Of a stretch of 64,000 bases of DNA, positions 1-10,783 are shown in pieces (positions within the stretch are counted from its first letter, which is position 1; every line of letters begins with the position of its first letter). The stretch lies in contig NC_133495.1 in the NCBI RefSeq assembly GCF_025370935.1, positions 2,364,769 to 2,428,768 of the forward strand, written 5' to 3'. This DNA is from Choristoneura fumiferana (lineage: Eukaryota > Arthropoda > Insecta > Lepidoptera > Tortricidae). A model generated the notes under the pieces. The model was not told the DNA's origin. It ran no database searches and was given only the letters and a program-made list of their open reading frames with translations. A program made the position numbers and the translations under genes.

Positions 1-245
1 TGGACCGATTTGAATGCGTTTTTTTATTTGAAAAGCCGGTTTTCTAGCGATGGTTCGTAGACATGTTTCATTTCTCACTAAACATGGTCTGTTTGTTTAT
101 ATTTTTAACCCCGACGGAAAAGAGGGGCGTATAAGTTTGGCGCCAATGTCTGTCTGTCTGTGGCATCGTAGCTCTCAGACGGATGGACCGATTTCTATTG
201 CGGATTTTTGCTATTGCGGTGGTTCTTTAGCTATGGTTTATTAAA
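1..245. repeat. Interspersed repeat, two divergent direct copies
   Basis: The motif TGGACCGATTT occurs at 1-11 and again at 184-194, each followed by a T-rich stretch and a 'gcgatggtt/gctatggtt' motif. Between them is a gtctgtctgtctg tract. This tract plus 'ggacggaccgattt' wording is common in lepidopteran transposon debris. The short open frame at 50-244 has no recognisable protein. Confidence 0.4.
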
Positions 246-1118
246 AACGATTCAGCCTTTTTGAGATATTGAACTTTAAAATGACAATGTCGGAGGTTTT
301 TGAACTTTTCTAAGTTGGTTATATTATTATGAATAAATGCAATTCAGTTGTTAATGTCTAAGTTTGGCAGCTTCAATTGAATCAACAATGTACTTAATTC
401 AGGCCAAGGAAATTAACAGGGGCTCTTGCAAATTTTATTTATACAACATTAAGTCTTACTCAAATAGTAATCTAAACGCTTCTTAACTTGTAGTATTTCT
501 TATCTTCTGATTGTGAAGCTGCTGATAGAAATGTGATTGAATTTTAATCATAATTTATTTGTACGTTATCGATAAAAGACGTCAGAATAGCGATTTATCG
601 AGATATACTGGTTTTCTAGATAGTTGTGATTAAGTTTTCGCAATAATATAATGTTTTATTACAAGTCAGAAAGTTGCGCGTCGTTACTTACTAAGCAGTT
701 AAATTAATTGTAAAATTATGCCAATTCGTGGCATTTTCATTTTTGTGATAGGTATTTGTATTCCTTACTCACGTTTCCGTCCGTCCGTCCGTCTTTCGCA
801 CAGATTTTAAGCCAACGTTGATGCTAAGTCCATTACAAGTTAAGAAGTAATAGTCCGATCTAAACTTAAAATGATATTTGCTGCAATAAGTACGGAACCC
901 TACATGCATACGGCCAGTTTTTTTTAACAAAATTCTGTACCGCAGTTTTTTTTTTTACTTCCCACTGACTTAAAACGTGAAATTCGGTAAAGTTTTTTCT
1001 CAGTTTGTGTAAGACTCGTTTCGCGCGCGGTTCTCTTCGAAAATTAGACGGTGACAGTTCTTCCTAACCACACAACCACACTACACGCTTCGCTCGTCAT
1101 TACCTGAGAACACCTTTA
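246..1118. other. AT-rich stretch, no gene seen
   Basis: No coding signal. A transposon-tail motif (cggaaccct...cggccag plus T run) lies near 893-925, and a ccgtccgtccgtccgt tract near 776-793. I see nothing else I can name. Confidence 0.5.
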
Positions 1119-1120
1119 AA

Positions 1121-1400
1121 GGGCAACACACACAGAGAGCGGGCGCGGGTCGTGCGCGGGCCCGCGACGGGCGTATTTGCATGGCGGTATATGGAAGCCT
1201 TCACACAGAACGCGGGCGCGGGCGCGGGTCGTGCGCGGGCCCGCGCCCGTCGCCCGTCGTCACAAACAGCGCGCGGACCGAGCGCAGAGTTACCAACTCT
1301 CAAAAATATTTATCCCTAAAACTTAAGTTAAAAACCCCTAAAATTGCTATAATTAATTGGAAATCCCCTAAAACATGTTAGTATATAGGTAGTGCCACAA
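1121..1400 (+). repeat. GC-rich interspersed repeat (copy 1 of an inverted pair)
   Basis: It starts gggcaacacacacagagagc, followed by CG-rich words (gggcgcgggtcgtg) and then an AT-rich 'tatccctaaaactt' section. The same order of words appears in reverse complement at about 5225-5410. Open frames inside it on both strands are compositional. Confidence 0.5.
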
Positions 1401-1559
1401 GAATGAAGTGAATGATTACACACACAGCAACATGTCGTATAATGACATCAGGCAGGATTGTAAGTTTGATATACTTACCATCCAGATTTTTTTTTAATTT
1501 TCCACCCACCGGCTTACTTACATACAAAAAATCTCTACTTTACGTCTATGGGAGGTACC

Positions 1560-1740
1560 CACAAAATGTTTTTTTTTTTTAAATTTTCATTGTACAAGTA
1601 TCATTTTGTCGGGATAGTTTTCATTATATATCCGTGCAAAATTACAGCTTTCTAGCATTGATAGTCCCTGAGCAAAGCCGCGGACGGACAGACAGATAGA
1701 CAGACATGGCGAAACTATACGGGTTCCGTTTTTGAACTAT
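1560..1740 (+). repeat. Retroelement-type 3' tail (gaca/gacg tract, ggttccgttttt)
   Basis: The stretch ends with a gacggacagacagatagacagacatgg tract followed by cgaaactatacgggttccg and a T run. The same block occurs at 39825-39930, which shows that it is dispersed. Confidence 0.5.
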
Positions 1741-2020
1741 GGTCCAGACGATTACATTTGCTTTTGTGATGGCAGCGACATTGGATTTGATTTTTTTTCG
1801 TGTGAAGATTCTATTTTTCGAGCCCTTTCATTTGATACCCATATGGAACAGTCTGAAAAGAAATACACACTAGGCTATTTTCGATGGAAGCTATATTGGA
1901 TAAAAATATATATGTTAATATAACCTAACTACTATACCACATTTTAGCATGCGTTGCTGCAGGTAATGCAAAATCTTATTAGGTTCAACAGGTTAATACG
2001 TATAAAAATATTTTTTTAAG

Positions 2021-2118
2021 AAGAAAGTAAAACCGACTCCAAAAAAAATAACAAAAAATGGAACCGACCGCAAAACCCTTGAAAGCTCGAAGTCGGTGAC
2101 TCAGCACGAGCCAGCAGG
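2021..2118 (+). repeat. Dispersed repeat with 'aaaaccgactcc' end (inverted pair, copy 1)
   Basis: It begins aagaaagtaaaaccgactcc and continues with a-rich sequence, 'atggaaccgac', 'caaaaccctt', 'cgaagtcggtg' and 'gcacgagccagca'. Reading 3621-3745 on the other strand gives the same words in the same order. Confidence 0.55.
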
Positions 2119-2741
2119 TATGGAACAATAGTCGTCTACCTCACGATCCTGCTGGGTCATGCTGAGTCATCAAATTTGACTGGCTAGATCGGGTTACCCC
2201 AGGCCCAATAATTTTGTATTTTTATTTTTTTTATCAAGAAATAATGTGAAATATAAGAAATACAAAATAAATATAAAAAGCAAAACTTCCCAACAATCCT
2301 TAAAAATACCCCATCCCAGTTATTTACCCCCTAAATTTGAGGGAAAACCCCTAATTTGGCAGCCGTGCCGAGCGGCAAATGGCCGGTGTTTGTATCGCGC
2401 CGCCGCTTTGACACGCGCCGCCTCTGTCAAAGGATGCCGCGTGCGATTTATGGCTTTACCTTCGCACGCGGCGTCCTTTGACAGGTAGGGTTGCAACGAT
2501 ATATCGAATTTTTGATAGTATCGATAACTTTGACTCCACAGTATCGATATATTAGCATTGCCTATCTACAGTGTGTTACTGGGCTACCGGCACCCAGGCT
2601 TTTTTTTTAAGGGAAGTTAAAGTAACGTATTTCTGTAACTTAACCATTACATAAATTTAAATAATAAAGTAAAATCCACACTGTTAACTTTCTAATAAAA
2701 ATATAATTGTCAGCCATGTATAAATGCGAAAGTTTGTGTGC

Positions 2742-2744
<3 letters not shown>

Positions 2745-2820
<76 letters not shown>
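2745..2820. repeat. (TG)38 microsatellite
   Basis: An uninterrupted TG dinucleotide run of 76 bases. It follows 'aaatgcgaaagtttgtgtgcgc' wording, so it sits at the usual microsatellite position of lepidopteran Helitron-like repeats. Confidence 0.95.
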
Positions 2821-2824
<4 letters not shown>

Positions 2825-3060
2825 TTTGTTTGTTACTCCTTCACACTAAAACGGCATTTGAATGAAATTTGGTACGTAGATAGCTGGAATAACATAAAGG
2901 CTACTTTTTACAACCTTTTATTTAGTTTCACATGTCCCGTTGTCTGTCTGTCCGTCTGTAGTCAAATTCTGCAAGTAGTCAGATTGACTTGAAATTTGGA
3001 ATACTTATGTAAATTGTGTAACAATACAATAATCTGGTAGTGACAGGGCACTGGCGGTCT
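2821..3060 (+). repeat. Helitron/LINE-like dispersed repeat body
   Basis: The stretch contains tttgtttgtttgttactcc, 'tgaaatttggtacgtagatagctgg', a tgtctgtctgtccgtctg tract and 'acaataatctggtagtgacag'. Parts recur at 34210-34380, 34735-34990 and 36235-36400, so it is an interspersed repeat. Confidence 0.5.
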
Positions 3061-3145
3061 GAAAGGTTGGGTTACGTGAAAAAAATGTTGATAACTAATT
3101 AGATAAATATTATAATTAATTAATGACATATCGTGTAGGTACATT

Positions 3146-3280
3146 CAACGTAATAAATAAGTGATCACTTTTGTACCTTGGCACTTTAACGTCATGTTTG
3201 ATAAGCCATACGAAATTGTGTAACGACTGAAAGCGACAAGGTACCTATACCTAAAAAGTGATCACTTATTTATGACGTTG
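3146..3280. mobile_element. Short MITE-like inverted-repeat element (135 bp)
   Basis: The ends 3146-3170 and 3256-3280 are inverted copies of 25 bp with one mismatch, around the palindrome GTGATCAC, with 'gtaccttg/caaggtac' just inside. No ORF. I see no clear target duplication. Confidence 0.65.
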
Positions 3281-3329
3281 ACTGTCGAACAACATACATA
3301 ATATACAAAAACACTTACTTTTAATCCCA

Positions 3330-3575
3330 TCCCACTAATATTATGAATGCGAAAGTTTGTAAGTCTGTTTCTTTATTACTTCATCAGCCATCATCATCAC
3401 GTCAAAATCGCTGAACCGATTTAGATGAAATTCGGTATACAATGTATCCCGCAGAAACTATACAAATTTTCCGGGATAAAACTATCCTATGTCCATCTCT
3501 GTGACTACAACTATATGTATACCAAATTTCATCTAAATCGGTTCAGTGGTTTAGACGTGATGAAGTAATAAACAA
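3330..3575. repeat. Helitron-like repeat with long inverted arms
   Basis: It opens 'cccactaatattatgaatgcgaaagtttgt', the usual start wording of lepidopteran HeliNE copies. Arms around 3371-3455 and 3515-3573 are partly inverted (ttattacttcatca and tgatgaagtaataaa, with 'accgatttagatgaaatt' in the opposite sense). Non-coding. Confidence 0.5.
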
Positions 3576-3620
3576 GAACCGGCCAAGAGCGTGTCGTTTT
3601 TTTTTATTTCAATTATTTAT

Positions 3621-3745
3621 GCTGGCTCGTGCTGAGGCACCGACTTCGAGCTAGTAGGTACACCTAGGAAAATATTTTGAAGGGTTTTGTAGTCGGTTCC
3701 ATTTATTATTATTTTTTATTTTTTTGGAGTCGGTTTTACTTTTTT
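3621..3745 (-). repeat. Dispersed repeat with 'aaaaccgactcc' end (inverted pair, copy 2)
   Basis: Reverse-complement partner of 2021-2118; it ends ggagtcggttttacttttttg. The pair brackets the microsatellite and the MITE between them. Confidence 0.55.
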
Positions 3746-3872
3746 GTTAACCACATATATCTCGCGGCACTGTATAATTGCCTGAAGCCATGAAGTAAGG
3801 GACGAGTTCAGCAATCCCTGTTCTGGCCGAGGCTTGTATAGTGCTTTTCTCAAACAATGTGAGGAAATATTT

Positions 3873-4902
3873 CATCCATCCATCCATCCATCCATCCATC
3901 GCATCGCTTCGCATCGCATCGCTTCGCATCGCATCGCATCGCATCGTATCGCATCGCATCGCATTGCATCGCTTCGTATCGCATCGCATCGCTTCGCACC
4001 GCTTGGCATCGCTTCGCATCGCTTCGCATCGCTTCGCATCGCTTCGCATCGCTTCGCATCGCTTCGCATCGCTTCGCATCGCTTCGCATCGCTTCGCATC
4101 GCTTCGCATCGCTTCGCATCGCTTCGCATCGCTTCGCATCGCTTCGCATCGCTTCGCATCGCTTCGCATCGCTTCGCATCGCTTCGCATCGCTTCGCATC
4201 GCTTCGCATCGCTTCGCATCGCTTCGCATCGCCTCGCATCGCTTCGCATCGCCTCGCATCGCTTCGCATCGCCTCGCATCGCTTCGCATCGCCTCGCATC
4301 GCTTCGCATCGCTCGCATCGCTTCGCATCGCTTCGCATCGCCTCGCATCGCTCGCATCGCTTCGCATCGCCTCGCATCGCTTCGCATCGCCTCGCATCGC
4401 TTCGCATCGCCTCGCATCGCTTCGCATCGCTTCGCATCGCTTCGCATCGCCTCGCATCGCTCGCATCGCTCGCATCGCTCGCATCGCTTCGCATCGCCTC
4501 GCATCGCTTTGCATCGCCTCGCATCGCTTCGCATCGCTTCGCATCGCATCTCTTCGCATCGCATCGCTTCGCTTCGCATCGCATCTCTTCGCATCGCATC
4601 GCTTCGCATCGCTTCGCATCGCTTCGCATCGCTTCGCATCGCTTCGCATCGCTTCGCATCGCATCGCATCGCTTCGCATCGTATCGCATCGCATCGCGTC
4701 GCATCGCTTCGCTTCGCATCGCATCGCATCGCATCGCATCGCTTGGCATCGCTTGGCATCGCTTGGCATCGCTTGGCATCGCTTGGCATCGCTTGGCATC
4801 GCGTGACATCGCTTGGCATCGCTTGGCATCGCTTGGCATCGCTTCGCATCGCATCGCATCGCTTCGCATCGTATCCCATCGCTTCGCATGGCATCGCATC
4901 GC
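3873..4902. repeat. GCATCGCTTC decamer minisatellite, about 1 kb
   Basis: A (CATC)7 run at 3873-3900 leads into about 100 tandem 10-mers. Positions 4011-4230 are 22 perfect copies of GCTTCGCATC. Next come alternating GCCTCGCATC/GCTTCGCATC dimers (about 4231-4310), 9-mers with one base lost (about 4310-4490), and a GCTTGGCATC block (about 4741-4840). The unit has no stop codon in several frames, so ORFs of 320-380 codons appear on both strands (Arg/Ser/Ala/His repeats or Asp/Ala/Lys/Arg/Cys repeats). These are by-products of the repeat, not genes. Confidence 0.95.
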
Positions 4903-5224
4903 AGTATCGCAAATGCTTATAGAGTAGTGGTGGTTGGCTGTTCGTAATTTTTTCTTTGTCAGTTTAATGTTAGTAAGTAAAATTAAAAAGTTAGAGCAGC
5001 GGACAATAATGGATTTTCATACATACTTCATGGCCTAGGCCAAGAAGTTATGTAGAGAGGTGGTAGGGAGCCATAAATGAGAATCTTCATGTCTCCATTT
5101 CGTGACATTAACGCATACATTTCCGAGCATGTTTGAGAAAAAAAAAATTATTCTTATTCTTATTACTGTTTTCATTTGTACTCCAAAAGTCGCCAGATAA
5201 ACCATTTTTTTAATCTAAACTTAT

Positions 5225-5410
5225 TTTTGGTCGCTAAGATTTAAGCAAAAGCCGTCACTTCTAGGGATAAAGTCACTAAACTGGCAACATTGATAGCCGC
5301 CGCGGGCCCGTCGGGGGTCCGACCCGCGCTCTGTGTAAATACAACGAACCGCGCGGCTCCCGCGGCGGACACGACCCGACCCGCGCCCGCTCTCTGTGTG
5401 TGTTGCCCTT
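5225..5410 (-). repeat. GC-rich interspersed repeat (copy 2 of an inverted pair)
   Basis: It ends gctctctgtgtgtgttgccc, the reverse complement of the start of the copy at 1121. Further in are cgacccgcgcccg and an AT-rich part with 'agggataaagtcacta', which matches 'tatccctaaaactt' in the first copy. Confidence 0.5.
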
Positions 5411-5526
5411 AAGATAAAATGAGTTAGGAATCTGTTGAGTTGAAAAACTCAAGTTAGAAATCTGTAGAATAACTAAACTTTTGACCGTTAGTGTATGTAA
5501 ACTCTTTATTGTACAAAAAACAAACA

Positions 5527-5934
5527 CAGTGAGGGCTATCGCGTATGAATTCGCCGCTAGAGGCGCTAGTGCAGCGTGAGTCTCCGAAATGTCAAATCTC
5601 ACGCGGGTTTATTTATAATTAGAATAATTTTGTGAATATTTTGCAATATCTGAAATTAATTATGGCAAATATGCGTTCCGGGCAATGAATGTCTGTGTTT
5701 TGAGACAGTTTTGTCTTTCGGAAACCTTTGTCCTCCCTTTTTTCCGAACAAAACGGGGACTATGGAACACTGTGGCATGCTAGATATTTTTATGGTACGG
5801 TCTAAGGTGTATTAAATATGATTTTAATCTAAACTTTGTTTTCACGCCCGTAATAACAGACTTTGAAAGCCATACTTAAAAACCTCACGCAACAGTGCGC
5901 CATCTAGTGAGACAAAAAACGATAGCCCTCATTG
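5527..5934. mobile_element. MITE-like element with imperfect TIRs, ACAAACA flanks
   Basis: The left end CAGTGAGGGCTATCG and right end CGATAGCCCTCATTG are inverted. They continue inward with related 'ctagaggcgctagtgcagcgtgag' and 'ctcacgcaacagtgcgccatctag' wording. The 7-mer ACAAACA flanks both sides (5520-5526 and 5935-5941), a plausible target duplication. No coding content. Confidence 0.65.
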
Positions 5935-5941
5935 ACAAACA

Positions 5942-6640
5942 TGAGATATATGTTCAAAGGCGAACTTATCCCTTAAAACCCAACCTCCTATTCTTTTCAT
6001 CCTATCCTTTGAGTCAATCAAAGGTTCAATAATTATCACGTCAGCATCGTGAATTCGTGACGGATTCTCCGGACCTCACTGAAATGAGCGAAAAATCCTT
6101 AAAGCTCACTTTATAGCCTACCAGTCCAGTTACTAAGATATATAAACCAATATTTTCCTGTCGTAATAATATTTGTTTCCAATCGTATTTTAAATACATC
6201 TGTCACACTTACAAAGACCGTGAACCGGCTATATGTTCAGTTGTTATTTTATTTACTCTGCTGTTAAATAATGACATAGGTGTGTGGGCAATTATCGTTA
6301 AAGTTGAATTATCCCGTGACATCTTACATGCAATTGGCCTTGTACTCTTGTAGACGATATTGTAGTGTTAATGCAACTATGCAGATGCAAATTGTGCCCG
6401 TCGAGGTCGTAAGTTAGATGTGTAGCTATACTTATTATAACAAACGCAGGCTATATTTGTCAACGAAGCGATGACCACTGGGGTAGGTAAACTAGTTTTT
6501 GAGTGGAGATCACGATTCGGTAGGTAAGTTTAATGTAGGACGTCCTACGGTTACAAGGAGTGTCATTTTTACGAAATGTGGCAGAAGTTAGGCCGAAGAT
6601 AGGGTGAAATAGTTTCGTTTTAGACCGCGAACGGAAGCCA
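5942..6640. other. Intergenic, nothing recognised
   Basis: AT-rich sequence without a credible ORF, repeat end or RNA signal that I can name. Confidence 0.4.
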
Positions 6641-6654
6641 GCAAGCAGCGGCGA

Positions 6655-6904
6655 GTGTTATCTCTTAAAATTTCGTATACCGTTGGGTCTCTTTCTCCTG
6701 CGGCGCTACAACCCTTTGTGGGTCTTGGCCTTCTCAATGATTCTTCTCCATTTTGCTCTATCCCTGGCCTACTTTCTTCACGATGTTCTCTTGCCTATGC
6801 GCTTGAGCTCTTCCTCTTTACAGTCCTTCCACCGCTTCCTGGGTTTTCCCCTGGGTCTTTTTTCCTCCCATCCCCCATCTATTCCAAGTGTCCTGCCCAT
6901 TTAA
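6655..6904 (-). pseudogene. LINE (RTE-like) ORF2 C-terminal remnant
   Basis: Reading the minus strand, a frame gives 'ARDRAKWRRIIEKAKTHKGL' followed by a stop near 6700. This is the style of the extreme C-terminus of endonuclease-reverse transcriptases of RTE-like LINEs. More upstream sequence on the same strand is frame-broken. The plus-strand ORFs here are shadows. The clade assignment is tentative. Confidence 0.4.
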
Positions 6905-7177
6905 GCCTCTGTGCCTTGTGCGTTGGGTAACTACTTTGCAGTCAGCGTCTTGGCAGAGCGCAACAAGTAGAAGACACGTTTGACGATCCGCAGTCCGAGG
7001 ACAGCAGTAATTTATGTTGTGTTATGTATTATTGGTACACTTTCTCGAAGTAGCCTATGTTAATTGTCTACCAAACAAAGTTTATCTCCTTATTACATTA
7101 AGCTGACAAACTCTCAATTGATTCAAGGTTTACGATGAATTTTATGATGACGGTACTTGCCAATTTATTTTATGAGC

Positions 7178-7392
7178 CTAGTTGTGTACAGCTTCAGTTG
7201 GAAACCCTCCTTTGTTGGTCAATGCTTTCTGAAGGAAATGTCCAATGATTAACGAGCTGTCCGCCCGCCAACTGTTTACTGTGTCCATCATAAAGTGATT
7301 AGAGTACTTAGAATAGTTACTAGACTTTACCCGTGGCTTTGCTCGCGTAAACCATTGCGGGAGTTCCCAAAAATGACATCCTGGATTTGACT
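7178..7392 (-). other. Sequence beside the assembly gap; HeliNE-like end
   Basis: On the minus strand the stretch next to the gap ends with GCAAAGCCACGGGTAAAGTCTAG|T (3' end at 7319-7320), which is how HeliNE 3' ends look. The following minus-strand ORF (to 7178) ends in 'FLQKALTNKGGFPTEAVHN' and could be the last part of the piggyBac frame interrupted by a HeliNE, but I cannot confirm this. Confidence 0.35.
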
Positions 7393-7671
7393 NNNNNNNN
7401 NNNNNNNNNNNNNNNNNNNNNNNNNNNNNNNNNNNNNNNNNNNNNNNNNNNNNNNNNNNNNNNNNNNNNNNNNNNNNNNNNNNNNNNNNNNNNNNNNNNN
7501 NNNNNNNNNNNNNNNNNNNNNNNNNNNNNNNNNNNNNNNNNNNNNNNNNNNNNNNNNNNNNNNNNNNNNNNNNNNNNNNNNNNNNNNNNNNNNNNNNNNN
7601 NNNNNNNNNNNNNNNNNNNNNNNNNNNNNNNNNNNNNNNNNNNNNNNNNNNNNNNNNNNNNNNNNNNNNNN
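7393..7671. other. Assembly gap (N x 279)
   Basis: 279 consecutive N. It falls inside the piggyBac transposase, directly after the conserved region that ends HRRDC. Confidence 1.
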
Positions 7672-8397
7672 TGTAAACAGTCACGACGGTGCAGTAACCA
7701 GCTATTATTTAGGGCAATATCTAATACTTGAGCAAATATTGACATATACCAACGCCTAGTCTTCATGTGGATTCGATATAATGCCGTCAGCATATCCGCG
7801 ACGTCTACTCCCCCCATATGAAGATTGTAGATTTTTATAACTTTCGGGCAAGTCACGGAAACTCTTTTCTTCTGTTTCTTGTCATATCTTTCTATTGAAG
7901 TGACTGGATCTTGTGCACAGAAAGAGCTGGCAATATGAATGCATTGATTATCTACCCACTTGGTAACTGCTAATTTTCGGTCATTATCACATACCACTTC
8001 GTAAGCTCCTCGACCCTTTTTCTTCATGTCTTTATCATTACTTAAAGAACAATTTCGTAATCTGTCTTTCCTAATAGTTCCTAATAATAATATACCCCAT
8101 TCATTACGTAAGTAGTACAGCAATTCCAGTGATGTAAACCAATTGTCGAAATATACTGTACATAGAGTCGGATTAGATATAGTTTTACACAATCTAACCA
8201 CTGTCTTACCTCCAACACCAAGATAATTTTCTTCCCACTCTGTAAATTGTACATCCTGAAATGAGTTCGAACCATCGTATGCAAAAAAATCGTAGACCAT
8301 CCCCGAAGTTCCAGCTCTCACCAAAAACTTAAAGCCCCATTTGTGTGGTTTCTTGGGGTTGTATTGTTTTCGGTGGCCAGCTTTTACCCTTATAGGG
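7672..8397 (-). pseudogene. piggyBac transposase, C-terminal half of catalytic domain
   Basis: Cut-and-paste transposase of the piggyBac (DDE_Tnp_1_7) family. From about 8384 down the minus strand encodes KQYNPKKPHKWGFKF, then VYFDNWFTS with the second catalytic Asp, and MGGVDVADM with the third, ending HRRDC at the N gap. The N-terminal half is at 9192-10059 on the same strand. A solo-LTR-like insert (8398-9191) lies between them. A one-base frame change is needed near 8380. Not a functional gene as assembled. Confidence 0.85.
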
Positions 8398-9191
8398 TGT
8401 GATGTTGGGCGCGGGGGCCCATGCACATTAGCGAATCCTGGTTGGGTTAGGACCAGGACTCGCTTATTTAAGCTAGCTCAGAGGTCTCGCTCGAGGGGAG
8501 ATGAAGGAAACAGTGTTTATCCAAAATTCAACACCAATTTATTCACAAAACATATATTCTTATTATCTAAGTCTAATTATACACGTACGGCGGGAAAGCT
8601 CACGCGGGGCCTTCTAACGTAAAAGGACGGTCTTTACGTTATGGCGGCGGCGGCGGGTACGGCCTACGGTGGGTGCGAATCCCTAGGAGGAAGCTTACGT
8701 TAAACAATATCGGGGGGATAGCGGTTAGGCTACGTTACGGTGGTTGTTAGTCAGAGCCCGTGGGGAATGACGGACCACCGCCACATCAACCAGACGGGTC
8801 CCAAATTACATGCAAGGAACGGAGGATAAGAGAGTTAGTTTAGTTGCCCTACGGTAGGTATTACTCCAGAGCCCCCGTGACATAACGGACTACCACCACA
8901 TCGACCAGTCAGGCTCTGGATAATCAGGAAGGGGGCGAGGAGGGGGGCGGAGGCACCTATCGAAGAGAGCTTGAGAGGGTAGGAACGGGCGGTACGAATA
9001 ACCCTCGAGCCGCCTGGCGTTCTTCCTCTCGGAGCGCTCCCCGACAAGTGACTGGCGGTACGGGCGCGCGGCGGTTATATCTGATGCGGCGGCGAGCGCG
9101 GGGTGCGACGCGGGGCGGCGGGCGCGCAGCGGTCGGCGGCTGGCTGCGCGGTGCTGTCGTCGCACGTGGTCTGTGACGTCACGGCGTCACA
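8398..9191 (-). mobile_element. Solo-LTR-like insertion in the piggyBac gene (794 bp)
   Basis: The inserted block starts TGTGATG and ends GTCACA and is flanked by AGGG at 8394-8397 and 9192-9195. The interrupted piggyBac frame resumes on both sides. TG...CA ends and a 4-bp duplication fit an LTR. Read on the minus strand there is an AATAAA about 130 bp from the start of the + strand copy (near 8537), as expected for an LTR polyadenylation signal. It is GC-rich toward 9000-9180. No coding sequence and no second LTR are present. Confidence 0.7.
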
Positions 9192-10059
9192 AGGGTAATC
9201 ATCTCGTCGATGGCGAAAGATCTTTCTTCTTCGATTTTAAGACATTGCTTTCTTACGTACTCTATCACAGTGGATACTTTGTGATAGCTGTCTTTCGGGT
9301 CTACGTTTGTATTATCGCAGAAGTGTAAATAGCGTTTGATACATTTGTAACGTTTCAGCGGCATGGCAGATGCGATAGGCTCAAATCTTAAAGCGTTGCT
9401 CCAATAATCTTCAATAGCCGTAAAATACCAAAAATACCAAGTAAAGTTTCTATTTCTTTTTTTATTACACATGTAGATTTACCAGTTTGTTGCACAGAAT
9501 ACAGGTTAGTCATATCAACAATAAAGTTAAGTAATTCGTCAGTAAACATTTTTTTGAAATATGCTTCAGGAGACAACATTTCAAACTGCTCTTGAAAGCT
9601 GTTAAGAGTATCCACTTCAACGGTTCCTGTATATTTAGTTTTCTTAAATGAGAAGTCTAGTCGTTGCATTTTACGCTTACGAGAAGCAGGTAAAACAGAC
9701 GGCGGAGGCATTGGAGACGAATCGACATTTGCTGCTTGTCTGGTACGACGTGTTCTCACTCCTGACGATAACGGTGTTCTTACGGAACTTGACGATGGTG
9801 TTTCCGGTGCAAGACATGGTGGATCAGAGAAAATAGTGGACTGGACGAGTGGGGACGAATATGTAGTTAGTGACTCTTGTCTACGTGTGGTTTCACTTAC
9901 ATGTGAGTTACTGATATTTGTCTTCGGCGCCGAATTGTGTTCTTGATCATGCTCGTCACAGTCGCTGAGATCTTGAAGTAAGTCATAAAGACCAGGAGAA
10001 ACTTCTCTTAAGGGTGATGAATTCGAGGTAGATTCCATCCGATTCCAGACAGAGCACAC
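9192..10059 (-). pseudogene. piggyBac transposase, N-terminal half
   Basis: The start is probably the Met at about 10037 (MESTSNSSPLR). An acidic and Ser/Pro-rich leader follows, then an RKRK basic patch, then the start of the transposase domain: the segment LSPEAYFKKMFTDELLNFIV, NLYSVQ and, after a frameshift near 9430, WSNALRFEPI...KRYKCIKRYLHF and ERSFAIDEMI. The last of these holds the first catalytic Asp region. The frame ends at the AGGG duplication, where the LTR-like insert begins. At least two frameshifts make it inactive. Confidence 0.85.
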
Positions 10060-10783
10060 AATCTTAACAATATTTCGTTGGCAAGAAGTTTCATGCTATC
10101 CTAAAATATCAAAGAGTACGCTCCATGTTTATAAAGTAACTGTCAATCTGATACTTTTAAAAATTGCAGTATAATAATCATACAGTTACAACTAGAGGAT
10201 TCAGGTGGCGCTGCTGGTATTATTATCCAAATAAATTAGAAAGGTACTATTGCCAGCGAATAAACTGCGTATTTACCTACCACCTAATTTTTGTTAAGTT
10301 ATAAAATCTTCTATGGAAGATATTGCCATTAACTTTGGCGCTGGTTGGTAGTTATAATTAAAACAGTTTATCTACAATGAAAGCTGAAATTCCTTAAAAT
10401 TATGTAAAATGTAATGAAAATCATACTTTTACATTAATAAATCAAAGTAGAAAAATTTAAAAAAATGCCAATGCCAATTTATGGTAGTTATCGTAACACA
10501 TACTGGGCAACACTAATGCCAAACGTCACACTGTCTTTGTAACGTCTTTCGATGCTTTCGATTTACAGTTTTTCTGTGTATTTTCATTTTCTGTGTTTTT
10601 CTGTGAATATGGTGATATCTCCAATAAGTTCGTTGAGTTGAACCACTGTTCCTCCGACTTGGTGTCGAGTTTAGTTTGAGATAGAGACTCTTGTGTCGCG
10701 TAGATAGGAGGTGTCTGTTTTTGTTTGAGATAGGACTCCTTTGCCGTTTTTGTTTGAGATTGGACTTCAGTAAAATTAACATC
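10060..10783. other. Spacer between piggyBac and THAP gene
   Basis: No convincing coding sequence. The stretch from about 10500 is probably the promoter and 5' leader of the THAP gene, but I can see no defined promoter element. Confidence 0.4.

Noticed and set aside
2738..2992. ORF with a Cys/Val repeat
   Set aside because: Translation of the TG microsatellite.
3747..4922. Long ORFs (320-380 codons) on both strands
   Set aside because: They are produced by the stop-free decamer repeat in several frames at once; no protein features beyond the repeat.
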